From NCBI GenBank assembly GCA_037043015.1, contig CM073322.1, forward strand, positions 10,675,601-10,739,600: a DNA stretch of 64,000 nucleotides, in the 5' to 3' direction. Positions within the stretch are counted from its first letter, which is position 1; the number at the start of each line of letters is the position of its first letter. Below the pieces are notes generated by a model. The model did no database searches. It was not told the origin of the DNA and saw only the letters and a list, made by a program, of their open reading frames with translations. Both the position numbers and the translations under genes were made by a program. Below, piece by piece: positions 48,716 through 60,836 of the stretch. The DNA is from Bryum argenteum (taxonomy: Eukaryota > Streptophyta > Bryopsida > Bryales > Bryaceae).

Positions 48716-49324
48716 CAAGAGGGGGAGTTGGAGGATGCAAAACTTGGAACCGGGAATAAAAGGAGGGGAACCGGGAACGGGCGTTTAGAGATAGGGAACC
48801 ATTAATAGGAAACCAGAACAAAGTACGGAGAATTGGGAACAAGGGATCCATGGAACGAAGGATATGCTATAATCATAAAGAGCACATGGAACCGAGAGGA
48901 AGGGAGCGGAGGATATGTTATAAATCTTATAATGCATGGGGACCGTTAACGAGGGAACCTGAGATAGGGGGTAGTTCTTGAAGAGCACCAAATAAAGAGC
49001 TCACCTATCAGGATGAGGGGGACCTTACTCAAAAATTAATCAAATACATGCATGGTCGTGGTCATGACCATATCATTTGGTAATGTATACATGGCATGAA
49101 GAGTTTCCATAAGTGGTGTTTGATTTTTATGAAGGGTTTATTAGATGCCAATGATAAAACAAGGAGTCAAAGAAGCAAGGAATTTGGAACATGAAAATGG
49201 AAGCAAGGAAGAAGTGGACAAGAGATGAGTGAAGTAGGAACCGAGAACAAATGATAAGAACTATGAAAGACGATGGAACCACAAATAAATAATGAGAACA
49301 TGGAACAAATAATGGAACATTTTA
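48716..49324 (+). repeat. Purine-rich GGAAC-type degenerate repeat
   Basis: The plus strand is strongly purine-rich with many copies of GGAACC, GGGAAC and GGGAACA at irregular spacing (for example GGAACCGGGAATAAAAGGAG near 48748). No coding sense is evident. Confidence 0.6.
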
Positions 49325-52300
49325 TACGAGGTTGAAAGCGCTGACTCACAACCAACAATCACAGTTGAATTTTAGACTTCGATGTTTTAAAGTTGACCAT
49401 TGTGGTTTTTCAAATATATCCTTTTATACGAGGTTGAACACATTCAGTCAAGAACAACTACCACCAACAAGACAAGTTGCCTCGAGCATACTCAAAGAAT
49501 TCAAGTAAGGAAGGTAGTATCGAGTTGTATCTTTTCTAGGATGGGAAAAATTGACTGAAAAGCCTTCGCAAACCGCACGACAAGTCGCCTCGTACAAAAC
49601 TATGTGTATATTAGTTGGCTATCATGGTTCTCAATCCCATCCTATCATAGTTTTTAATCATATCCTATCAATTCCATTCTATCGTGATTTTTAATCATAT
49701 TCTATCATGGTTTTTAATCATATCCTATCATGGTTTTTAATCATACCCTATCGTGGTTGAACGCAATCGCTCAAAAACCATTACGACCGAGACGACAAGT
49801 CGCCTTGAGGGGACTCAAAGAATCCAGTTGAACAAGGAGGCAGTCATGTTTTCGGAGTCGTATTACTTTCATACGAGGTTGAAAGCGGCTTCAAACCAAG
49901 TGATCATTCAATTTTGGACTAATGTGTTTTTTAGTTGGCTATTATAGTTTGCAATTGTATCCTTTTATAGGAGCTCAAACACATTTACTCAATAACATCT
50001 ACCACCACACGAGGCTGAACACACTCTCTCAGAAACACGACAGGTCGCCCTAAGCCGACTGAAAGAATTCAGTTGACAAAGTTAGTTCGCGGTTGGATCT
50101 TTTCATTCAAGGTTGGAATACAACTCAATAGTATTGGTCAACCGCTCTCGTGTTGAGCAATCGCACGCGTATCGACCAAGCGCATGGCTCTCGTGCGGGG
50201 TATTTTAGTTAACAAATATATATCGTTGGGAGTTCGGAGTCGTAATGCTTTCATACGAGGTTGAAAGCATCGAGTCATAACCAACGACCACATTTCAATT
50301 TTGGAACTATGTGTTTTTTAGCTGGCTATCGTGGTTGAACACAATCACTCCAAAATCATCACAACCGACACAACAAGTCGCCTTCAACGGATTCAAAGAA
50401 TTCAGTTGAACAAGGTAGCAATTGCTAGTTTGGAGTCGTATTGCCTTCATACGAGGTTGAAAGCACCGACTCATATCGTATTCTATCGTGGTTGAACAAT
50501 TACTGAGAAACCATTACATTCGACACGACAAGTTGCCTTGAGCTGACTCGAAGAAATCAGTTGAAGAAGTTAGTTTGGCGTTGGATCTTTTTACTGAAGG
50601 TTGGAATACAACTCAATAGTATTGGTCAACCGCTCTTGTGTTGAGCAATCGCACGCGTATCGACCAAGCGCACGACTCGTGCAGAGTATTTTAGTTGAGA
50701 AAGACCGTTGGGAGTTCGGAGTCGTTATGCTTTCATACGAGGTTGAAAGCACCGACACAAGACCAACGACCACACCACGGTTCAATTTTGGACTTCAATG
50801 CCTTACACTTTTCAAACCAACATGTGATTGTTGGCTCTCGTATAGAGCAATCGCACGCGTATCGACCAAGCGCTCGACTCGTGCAAAGTATTTTAGTTGA
50901 GAAAAACCGTTGGGAGTTCGGAGTCGTTATACTTTCATACGAGGTTGAAAGCACCGACTCAAGACCAGCGACCATACCACGGTTCAATGTTGGACTTTAG
51001 TGTCTTACACTTTGAAACCAATGTGTGATTGTTGGCCTCAATGGGAAAGAGAAAGAGAGGAAGTAACTCTTGGAAAGGGGGACGAAAAGAGTAAAAGGAA
51101 TTTGGGAGCGGCTGCGGCTTCCGGAGAAGAAGAACGGAGTGGGGTGGGTTCAGTGGTGCGGCTGGGAGGGGATGATGTGGGACCCTATCGTGGTTGAACA
51201 CAATCACTAAAAAATCATCACAACCGACACAACACGTGGCCTTGAGCGGATTCAAAGAATTTAGTTGAACAAGGTAGCAGTTGCTAGTTTAGAGTTGTAT
51301 TGCATTCTTACGAGGTTGAAAGCGCCGACTCAAATCATATTCTATCGTGGTTGAAGACATTTACTCAAAAACCATTACATTCGACACGACAAAGTCGCCT
51401 TGAGCCGACTCGAAGAAATCAGTTGAAGAAGTTAGTTTGGCGTTGGATCTTTTTATTCAATGTCGAAATACAACTGGATTGTATTAGTCAACCGCTCTCG
51501 TATTGAGCAATCGCACGCAACCAAGCGCACATCTTGTGGGGAGTATTTTGGTTAACAAATACTGTTGAGAGTTCGGAGTCGTAACGCTTTCATACGAGGT
51601 TGAAGCACCGACTCAAAACCAACGATAATAACGACCACACCACGGTACAATTTTGGACTTCAATGTCCTACACTTTCAAACCAATGTGTGATTGTTAGCC
51701 TCAAAGGAAAAAGGAAAGAAAGAGATGAAGTAACTTTTGGACAGAGGGCGAAAAGAGTAAAAGAAATTCGGGAGCTTCCGGAGAAGAAGAATGGAGTGGG
51801 GGTGCGTTCAATGCTGCCGCTGGGAAGGGCTGTTGCGGGACCCTATTGTGGTTGAACACAATAACTCAATAATCATCACAACCGTCACAACAAGTCGACT
51901 TGAGCAGATTCAAAGAACAAGGTAGCAGTTTTTAGTCTGGAGTCGTATTGCATTCATACGAGGTTGAAAGCGCTGGCTTATATTGAATTCTATCGTGGTT
52001 GAATACAGTTACTCAGAAACCATTACGTTCGACACAACAAGTCGCCTTGAACCGACTCGAAGAAATCAATTGAAGAAGTTAATTTGGGGTTGGATCTATT
52101 TATTCAAGGTTGGAATACAACTCAATAGTATTGACCAACCGCTCTCGTGTTGAGCAATCAACCAAGCGCACGACTCGTGCGGAGTGTTTTAGTTAACAAA
52201 TACCGTTGGAGTTCGGTAATGCTTTCATACGAGGTTGAAAGCACCGACACGAAATCAACAAATACCGTTGAAGTTCGGTAATGCTTTCATACGAGGTTGA

Positions 52301-52496
52301 AAGCACTGACACGAAACCAACAAATACCGTTGGAGTTTGGTAATGCTTTCATACGAGGTTGAAAGCACTGACACAAAACCAACAAATACCGTTGGAGTTC
52401 GGCAATGCTTTCATATGAGGTTGAAAGCACCGACACGAAACCAACTACCACAATTTGATTCTGGTTAACAATGCCTTACACTTTGAAACCAAGGTA
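49325..52496 (+). repeat. About 220-bp satellite, large array 3 with higher-order variants
   Basis: The satellite of 33.5 kb occupies over 3 kb, with CTTTCATACGAGGTTGAAAG repeated about every 220-300 bp. Added segments include TCAACCGCTCTCGTGTTGAG and CAATCGCACGCGTATCGACC. A 25-bp subrepeat (ATCATGGTTTTTAATCATAT start) lies at 49630-49760 and a 62-bp subrepeat at 52201-52448 (units at 52201, 52263, 52325 and 52387). At 51035-51187 and 51695-51846 the array contains GC-rich DNA otherwise found only at 52497-52656, next to the TMEM131-like gene. Open frames here are repeat artefacts. Confidence 0.85.
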
Positions 52497-54848
52497 TGAT
52501 TGTTGGCCTCAAAGGGAAAGAGGGAGAGGAAGTAACTCTTGGAAAGGGGGGCGAAAAGGGTAAAAGAAATTGGGGAGCTGCCGCGGCTTCCGGAGAAGAA
52601 GAACGGAGTGGGGGTGCGTTCAGTGCTGCCGCTGGGAGGGGCTGCTGCGGGACCCAGAAGAGCGCTCGCCTCCCACCCGCCCATCCTCCCCATCGTTGTA
52701 GGCTGCAAAGCAGTAGCCGAGGGACAGACAGGGCAAGGCAAAACAATGCTATGATCATCGGCAGCAGCAGCAAAAGGCCCTCAACTCCCTGAAGCAGCAG
52801 CTATGCTACACTAAGAGCTAACCCAGGCAGCACCACCACCAGGCAGGCAGGCAGCCAGTCCAAACGGCCGCCATAGCTTCCCTCTCCTCTCTCTCCCCCC
52901 CCCCCCTTCCATTCCTCCTTCTGCTCCAACTTCTGCACAAAATCGCCAAGTGGGCGTCGTTTTGTGCATTCACCTCTCGCGCTCTTCTTTCCCTTTTCTC
53001 TCCTACTAGGGCGGAACACCCAGTTCTCTCTTCTCTCTGACTCTTACTCTCCTCATCATCGTCAGCAGCGCCGCTTCCGAGGTGCGGATTTTCGTCTCTT
53101 GTGGCTTGGATTCTGTGGAATGGCTCGCATTTGCGTTCTTTCCTTACCCTTCAGGCTCAGTAGCAGCACCACCCGAAGAAGATTCTCGCTAGGTTTCGTG
53201 TCCCGATTGAGAATCTCTTTGCTCTCGTGCCCTTTGCTGCCCATTTTCAGCTTCGTAGGGTGCCGTCATTGAGAGGACGACTGAGCCTTTGTTGTCGGAG
53301 AAAGAGTAGTGGCGGTCGTTCTCTTCCGTAGGAGTTTTGTCTGTGTGGTAGTTTCATGACTACTTTTCTTCCAGTCTTTGAGAGAAAAGGAGCACGTAAG
53401 GAGGAATTAGTGGTAGTAGTAGTAGTAGTAGTAGTAGGACGAAACCTTTTTTCTGCTGACAGAAAATTTAAAAATTCTGCTGTTTTTTCGAAGTGCAATG
53501 TATCCTCTGAATTTTCATGACAAAGCTCCGGTATCGTACTGTTCTGGTGTAGAATTGTTAGAGTTCCAATTGTTAGCTTTCCGGGAGATGGTTTCATCAC
53601 TGGGCATGTGTCTTTCGTACTGCAGGCTACGAAAGGACGTGCTTCTCATGCTTTCTCCTTCGCATGGTGAAGGCTTTGTAAGTAGCTTTCTCCACTGTTT
53701 TTCTGCTCACTGTTTTTCTTCTCACTGCTTTCTCCAATTTGTGCAATTGTTAGGGTTTTGTGGGGAATTCTTAGGCTGATGATATGTGGTGTTTGGGGTT
53801 TTGTTGTGTAGGGGTGACAAGATGACCAGTTGAGGGATGGAGGAAGTTAGTCCAGTTTTGGTAATTACGAAAGAGGAGGAGCTTCAGTCTCTTTTCGGAG
53901 GGTGATGGTAGCAATATACATATGGCAGTGTCGGCTCCATTGGTTGTGATCTTGGCAGTGCAGGCAGTGCCGACACTCGTTTTCACTTCAGCTGTCTCGT
54001 CCGTATTGTTAGTCTTCTATCTTGCGGCCTTCGCGCTCATCGGCCTCTACTACTTGGGTTCCTGGTGCTGGAGTCATCTGGACGCATTCTCCAATGACGC
54101 CGCAACAAAGTGCAGCCTTCACAGCATCATCACGTCGAAGCTGAGTAACCGGTACTGCTCAATTCCTGTCTTCCTCCTCACAACAACCCTGTAAGCATGA
54201 GACATTCTATAATGAGCCGCCGCGCAAGGTTTACCGTAAGTTTGTAGTGCACCCTTTCCGTCGAATTGTATTGCACCCGTTTCATGTCATGAACTGAGTC
54301 TCGTCTCTGCAGTTTTGTAACCAGACTCTACTAGTTATTGCAGTTCTCTGGGCAGGTGTTGGACTGGTAAGAGGTTTAGCGTGAAATAGATTGCAGTGAG
54401 GCTTTGCGTGGGGGTTTACCATTCAGCATAGTTTCGATTCAGCCGTTAACTTGGGGTGCACTTTATAGTATCTACATGCAGTGCGGGAAAATTGACTTAA
54501 GATCGTAACGTGAGATCGGTTCGAAGGCCACGCGTTCCCGTTTCTGTTTCGAATCTAGTGCAAACTGTGCGATCAGGTTGTCTGTTGTCTGTCCGGAGGA
54601 GGCCACGCGTAGTTGTATAGATCTCGAATGAAGTGCGGGTATGACTGGGGTGTCTAGAAACTGGTGGTAGCGTGAAGAGCAAGTCTAAGTGTGAATGGGT
54701 CCTCAGTCGTCGTCTGTTACCTCCAGTTGTTGGTCCCGACGTAGAATTGTCAATAGTCTTGTCTGATGTGGTTGATTGTTGGTTTGGTTTCAGGTCATGG
54801 TGGTCCGGCGGTGAAGGTGGACTTCCTCCTCGCGGCGTGCAATTGGCG
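52497..54848 (+). promoter_or_regulatory. Promoter and probable 5' UTR exons and introns of the TMEM131-like gene
   Basis: Base composition changes sharply here. The stretch 52860-53060 is CT-rich with a C13 tract near 52897-52909, as in many plant core promoters and leaders, and a TAG trinucleotide run of about eight copies lies near 53410-53437. Several GT/AG sites could splice the leader; the clearest is the TTTGGTTTCAG acceptor at about 54783-54793 upstream of the start codon. A 90-codon hydrophobic frame at 53922-54194 could be a separate exon, an upstream frame or chance. I cannot choose between these. Confidence 0.45.
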
Positions 54849-57800
54849 ATGCTCTTCCTCACGTGGGCGATTCTGTTCCTGGGCATGCTGTCCCTGCCGC
54901 CTATGCTTGGCGTGAACGCTGACAGCATCAACACTGAGCGTCTGAGCGTACCCCTCGGTGATGGACCAGATTCCTCTTCCTTCAGCGGAGCCATTCGCGA
55001 AGTTACTTCCAAAGGTTTGTATCTTCTTGCAATCAAAACTTGCGACAACAAAAATACAAACATTTCAAAGATTATTTTGTTATTCCAGAAACGTCGTTCA
55101 GGTCACTTCGAATTTTAATCAAACATTAGTAAAACAAACGAAATAGAATCAACAACGGTATAGAACTACATGCTAAGCTTTTCTCCCTTCTCTAACGTCG
55201 TTTTGGTTACCATCAATGAAATTGGTCATTCGTCATTTGCCCAAAAAAAAAGAAAAAACAAACTAAAACGTTATAATACTCTAAAATTCTTGTAACGTTT
55301 TCTTTGCCCTTTCATAAACGTCGATCATGTCACCATTAATGACATTAATGTAATCAGTTATTGTGATGGTTTCTACAGCCAGTCAAAACTTTTGTTGAGT
55401 AAGGTAGCTTATAGTGCTCCAGACACGAAGTTTTATCTTTTTCTTTTAAACGTTATTACAATCACATTACTTCCTGATGAAACGTTTTGAAGAAAATGAT
55501 TTTCAGTGGCTCCTATGCAATTTTGATGAGCAGTATGTTCGGTTCTACACGTTGCAGTCATGGTATGTAAACGACGAGCAGTAAGCCCAGTTGTAAACGT
55601 TTCAGTCATGTATTTAAATGCAGAAACGTTACAAGCAGAAACTTCATCTTTCGGTTCTATCGATACGTTCAGTATTAACAGGAAGTTATGATTGTGAATG
55701 CAGGGACGTATGAAGGAGAGACAGGTTCTGAGAGGAGGCAAGACGAAGTTATCAACAACGTTCCGATTCCAACGAGCGGTTTTGACTCCTCGGGCAGCAG
55801 CGCCGAAGTCCAGATTCCTGTTGAGCAAGAATCCTGTCGAGCTTTGGTACGAGCAGCAGGGACAAGGCAAGTAACGTGTGCGGGAGGGTCTTCGGCAGCT
55901 GAGGTGGGGGGTTCTTCATCATCCTCCTCCGAAGTCCGTGATTGTTCGAAAGACGAAACCATCATAGTGGACAAATTAAGTTCAGTGTCGGCGGCGGAGG
56001 CTTTATTTTCCCCTTCACAGCTCCAGTTTGGGATGCAGCCATTGTATCAACGGCAGGTGGCATTTCTGACCATCATGAACTCTTGCAATGGCTCGAGATT
56101 ATCACTCTTAGCTGCTAAAAGTGATAATGGGCAGTTTCTTGTCACTGGCTTCTCTGAAAATCTTGCGCCTGGCGGGACACTTACATTCCCTGTGTGTTAC
56201 TTACCTCAGTACATCGGAGCAGCTAAAGGAAGTATAACTATAGAAACCGGTAGAGACAAGCTTGTAGTGCAGTTACAAGGGGAAGGCGTGGAATCGCTCT
56301 TCAAGATAAACGTTCGTGTGCAACCTGGGAAGTCGCACCATTACGTCCTTTCCCTTTTCAACCCTTATAACGAAACCATGTTCGTGGAGCAGGTTGTTAT
56401 CTTGCCCGAAAACAACAACAACGTTGGGATAAAAACAAAAGTTAGTAATGATTTAGATGGTATTGTTATTGAAGCTGGAGAAAGTACTAGTACTTTTAAA
56501 GAGCGTGGGCTGCATATGCGTGCCGGGAAGACCTGGGACCTCCCCGCTCAAACCATGACGGATATAGTAGATTTTAATATTTTGCTCGGCACCGAGGAAA
56601 CGTTACAAGGAGCCTTCCAGATTCGTGTTGCTAGGCCAGCTCCTGAGGAGAGAGGCGTCACTCTTGTGTACCCTTTTAGCTCTCGAGTCTCGCGCCCCTC
56701 TCCTGTCATGTCCATTCCTGATACGTTGGACTTTGGAAGGGTGGTTGGTGATCAGGCTAGCTCGCAGCCTTTAATTCTGCAAAACTCCGGCCAGCAGTCA
56801 CTCAAGGTTAATTCTCACAGCCTTATCCCTTCTACTACTGTTCACTTGATTGGAACTTCAGACAGACAGACAGGAGAGATGCTTTAATCCATTTGGGCTG
56901 CATTGTCGGGACTTAAGCTTTAAAATTTCCGCACGGGTTGGGTCTACCATGACGTGACACTGATCTTTTGCTTGTTTTAAGCAACCCAGTATGTTGCTCA
57001 ATTGGATCGCCGATTGTTTGCTGATGGAGGTGTTGTTGCTTATTGCGCAGGTAGAGGACATTTATGAGGTGCAGGGGGATCCAAGGATCGCTATAGACTA
57101 CGAGAAGGGCCGGATTCTGCGACCAGGGCTGGAGACAGAAGTTGCTAACATAACGTTTAAAGGCGAGTACCAGCCGCACGAGTCGAGTGCGGGTAGGAGG
57201 GTGCAGAGAATCGTAGTGCGAACCAACAGCACAATTGGACACCTGATCGAGATTGCCTACCGTGCAATGGTGCTCCAATGTTCACCCTCTCCTGCGATAG
57301 CGTTCGTGACAGGTAGCACGGGAGGATCAGTGAGGGAGTTGGGAGGTCAGGACATCACTGACCTCCTGATGGACTATAAATTGCTCATGGTTTTGATGTT
57401 TTGTGGAGTCGTAGTGAGCCTGCTAGTGTATTTCCAAGTAGTGGTCGCAGAACCCGATTTGCCGACTATCTCTGGCGACCTGGGCAAGGGCCGGAGTACC
57501 TGTGTAACTCCCTTCATCAAGCGGAGGGACCGAATTATCAAGATGTGGGGTTGGGGCGCGTTGGCGACGGTAGTCGATGGCATTTGGGCGGCGGCCGGCT
57601 CCGCTTTGTGGCGGAAAGACTGCAGCACGTCGAGCAATCTTGACTTCGATCTGCCGCGTTCGTTGGCACCTGCTGATGCTGCGCCGCCTGCACAGACAGA
57701 AGCGCAGACACCGCCGCCGAAGCCTGCGACGACTCCGCAGGTGGGGAAGGGGAGGTCAGAGAAGAAGGGCAGTGGTGCTGCAAAGGCAGACCACAAGCTG

Positions 57801-59297
57801 CCTGTGACCACGCGAGACTCGACTCACCACCCAACATCCGTGAAGCAACCCAAAGCTTCGAAGTTTCTGAGGCCAGACCACTCGAAGCATTCTACTTCCA
57901 TCGAAACGAGCTCTGTTGATGCAGTTGACGCTCCTGTTGTGAAACAAGCACCAGTCGTAGCAGAACCCGCACCAGAGATCGAAGCGCCGGCAGTGGCAGT
58001 TCCGCCACCGAAAGAGTCGTCGTCCCCGGCGAAGGACACCACGATTTCGAGTGTAGCTGCGCCTCAGAAGACGCAGCAGCAGCAGCCGGCGGCACCACCT
58101 CCAGTGGTGGAACGTGAGCGGCGGAGGAGGAAGAAGAAAAGCTCCCACGTTGCGACCACGACTTCCCCAGCGTCACCTGCCTCTCCTGTCACCCCTTCTG
58201 CTGCTGTCGCTTGGCCCACTAGTCCGAAGAAGTCCGACCCTTCGTTGAGTCCCCGAAGCTCGGGATCTGTGGACCTTGTGGATGTCCCTGCTCCGCTCCC
58301 GAAGCTGAAGTTTTGTGTGAAAGTTCTGAACGCGCCGAGGGCACCGATTGTTGCTCCTGCCTCGTCCACGCCAGTGCAGCAGCAGCAGCAGCGAGGTAAG
58401 GCTGTACCAGACAATCGCAAGCAGCAGCCATTGGGTGTGAACAAACGGAGCAACTTCAACGAGTGGCCGGCCGTAGCGCGCAAGAAGGCACCGGATGGAA
58501 GCCAGTCGTATCGACGATCTCGTGAAGCTCACGTTGCAGCTGAAGATGTCGGAGCTTGTTTCACAACGTCTGCGTCTTTTCCACGCTTGAATGCTCGCCA
58601 GGGTTGGGTTAACCCTGTGCATGACTCGTCTGTGGTTCCGCCGCCTGCCATCGCACCAGCGCTGCGAGCCCCGGGGGCCAAGATCACCAAGGCGGCGAGT
58701 GAGACAGGGTGGACAAGTTTGGGGTTTACGTCGAACCCAGAGTTTCAAGCTGCTCCATGGCATGCAAGCTCCTCGCTTTCTGGGCAGAGCTCTGGGGAGC
58801 AAGTTTATGATATTTGGGGCAATCATTTCGGGAACTTCGGGAGCCAGTGCAGTGAGGAGAGCAAGGAGGTGGCCGGGCTTCACAAGCTGCTGGTGCCAGA
58901 GCACGTGACACACCATGAATCTGATCAGGGTATGAGTCCGCACGGTACCGAGATTTACAGGGCGCCATTCTCAGGGTTTTTCAGCGAGGGTGTTGATAGT
59001 CGGCCTGGTTCTCCAGCTCTGCCGGATCAGCTGTATCCCGTTTTTGGCACGGCGCAGGTGCCAGTGCGGCCCCGGGTTAGGGTGCCTTACTCCCCTCCCA
59101 TGCCATACTCCCCCCCGATGGGCTCATGCGTTGCAACCACGGTTTTTTCGACCTCGGCCTTCAACAGCCCCTTGTCAACTCCGACTCCAACGAACTCCAC
59201 CTCCAGCAGCAGCAACTGCTCCTCATTGTGGGCGCACGACAACAACAGCAAGAACTTTCCGGAGCGAGTGGTTTCTCCCACTCTGTCTTTGACTTGA
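54849..59297 (+). CDS. TMEM131-like membrane protein
   Basis: Three coding exons (54849-55014, 55704-56806, 57051-59297), joined at GTTTGT and GTTAAT donors with CAG acceptors, give 1,171 residues. The start MLFLTWAILFLGMLSLPPML is a signal peptide ending near GVNA (residue 24). Residues about 158-251 form a PapD-like immunoglobulin-fold domain typical of TMEM131 (SPSQLQFGMQPLYQRQVAFL, then NLAPGGTLTFPVCY), and a second similar segment starts near SIPDTLDFGRVVG (about 390). One transmembrane helix follows at about 534-556 (LLMVLMFCGVVVSLLVYFQV). The remaining 615 residues would be cytosolic: Pro/Ser/Ala-rich with QQQQ runs and basic patches. Animal TMEM131 acts in ER-to-Golgi export of secreted cargo such as collagen; a similar trafficking or wall-related role in plants is inference. 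Pieces of exons 2-3 are duplicated as pseudogenes at 26.3-30.4 kb. Confidence 0.85.
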
Positions 59298-60451
59298 TGT
59301 CTTCGATACTAGTCTTTGTGTATTGATCAACTTTCAGCCCATGACTTGTTGGTGGCTGAGCCATTGGTATTGAGGTTCTACTCTTTGCCAAATTGTTCAT
59401 ATACAGACTCCTTGGAAAACCTTCTTGTGTGTTGGAACAATCTGTGCTAGTATAAACGGAATTCCTCGGGCTGACATATAATCGCCCGAGGAATTCTCTT
59501 TCACTCACCTGTTGTTCACCTGCTCTTCCTCTTGTTGTATGCCTTGTACTGATTTTGTGTGCTTGTTGCCGTTTTCGTTCTGAGACTCAATCATGCTTAT
59601 GCTTGTTGTGTATGCCTTGTCTGCTTGTTGTATGCCTTATTTTGATTTCGTTTCTGAGTAGTTGATACACTTCTTATTAGAAGTGGGTGTGATTGGGAGC
59701 ACAGTCTAGTGTTCTGTGCAGGTGAGGAGTTTTGACATCCAGGAGTTTTGAAATTGTACCTGTTCTGGTCTTTGTACTGGGTCACTTTCAGTGCAGTACA
59801 AAGTACAGTGTGAAGAGTAAGTTTTAATCGCAAACTTGCAATGTAATGAAAGAATATTCCATAATATGAAAGATGTACACAAGCGAAAGGTCTCTCCTTG
59901 GTATTATTTGCATGACTATTCAAAACGAGTTTCTTTTTCTTTTTTAACCTGAAAACGAGTTAACTCTCATGAAGAGTTACTCTCCCTTTGAGACCTTTCA
60001 GTTGTTGGTGTTCAACTTGGTGTTTGAGGCCTTCAATGTTGCTGTAAAAGCGAAGATCTCACTTAGAAGTAGGCCACGCTGGTGGTAGCTTTTGAGTTAA
60101 TTATTCGAACCTCGTATGGAGGTATACACTTTCGTGTGCAATGTGGGACTATGTTTTACATCCAATTTTTTTCGAATTAGTTTGAGGCAAAAGAATTTCT
60201 AACTTGGTATGGAAGCACACAGTCAAGTAAGAAGATGATGTTTCCTTACTGAAACTTCCTTGAGTCTATACAAGGGGGTAGGTTATGCACGTGGTACATA
60301 CCAAGTGGTGCTTTCAATCTAGTATGAAAGCATGCACTTGGAAGTATGCTGTCGAACCACGTTACTTACCGAGGAATGTTGTAGACAATTAAAGCTTGGG
60401 AGTATGATGTGAAACCATTTCACTAACCAAAATTGTTGAAAACACTTTAGA
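59298..60451. other. 3' UTR and downstream flank of the TMEM131-like gene
   Basis: The likely 3' UTR includes the hairpin at 59459-59496. Further on, 60060-60400 has several short relatives of the 220-bp satellite hairpin (GCTTTCAATCTAGTATGAAAGC near 60312). No gene is seen. Confidence 0.45.
59459..59496 (+). other. Perfect 13-bp hairpin in the presumed 3' UTR
   Basis: GAATTCCTCGGGC and GCCCGAGGAATTC are exact reverse complements separated by 12 bases (59472-59483). The position, about 160 bp after the stop codon, places it in the presumed 3' UTR. Function is unknown. Confidence 0.8.
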
Positions 60452-60836
60452 GAACTGAGGGGACAAGTCATAGATCCTCTTGGCTACCGGTCAGTCCGTA
60501 GCTTCAACTTTTGAGAAACTGAGGTGACAGGTGATAGATCCTCTTGGCCGTCGGCGAGTCGGTAGCTTCAACTTTTGAGAAACTGAGGTGATTGGTGATA
60601 GATCCTCTTGGCCGTTGGCGAGTCGGTAGCTTCAACTTTTGAGAAACTGAGGTGATTGGTGATAGATCCTCTTGGCCGTTGGCGAGTCGGTAGCTTCAAC
60701 TTTTGAGAAACTGAGGTGACAGGTGATAGATCCTCTTGATCTTCGGCGAGTCCGTAGCTTTAACTTTTGAGAAATTGAGGTGACAGGTGATAAATCCTCT
60801 TGGGTGTCGAACAGTTGCTAGCTTCAACTTTTGAGT
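60452..60836 (+). repeat. 64-bp tandem repeat, six units
   Basis: The GAGG of successive units falls at 60457, 60521, 60585, 60649, 60713 and 60777, exactly 64 bp apart. Units share ATAGATCCTCTTGG, GAGTCGGTAGCTTCAACTTT and TGAGAAACTGAGGTGA. The third and fourth are almost identical, which suggests recent expansion. Confidence 0.95.

Noticed and set aside
53922-54194. A hydrophobic 90-codon frame as a separate membrane-protein gene
   Set aside because: It lies in the leader region of the TMEM131-like gene, has no recognisable family, and its composition can arise from the local CT-rich DNA; it is mentioned only as an uncertain upstream frame.
57374-58943. Long minus-strand frames (for example 256 codons at 58173-58943) opposite the TMEM131-like exon 3
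   Set aside because: They are antisense shadows of a GC-rich, low-complexity coding exon whose plus-strand frame is open for 749 codons and joins in phase to conserved exons.
60452-60836. CRISPR-like array
   Set aside because: The units are simple head-to-tail repeats without unique spacers, and this is a nuclear plant genome.
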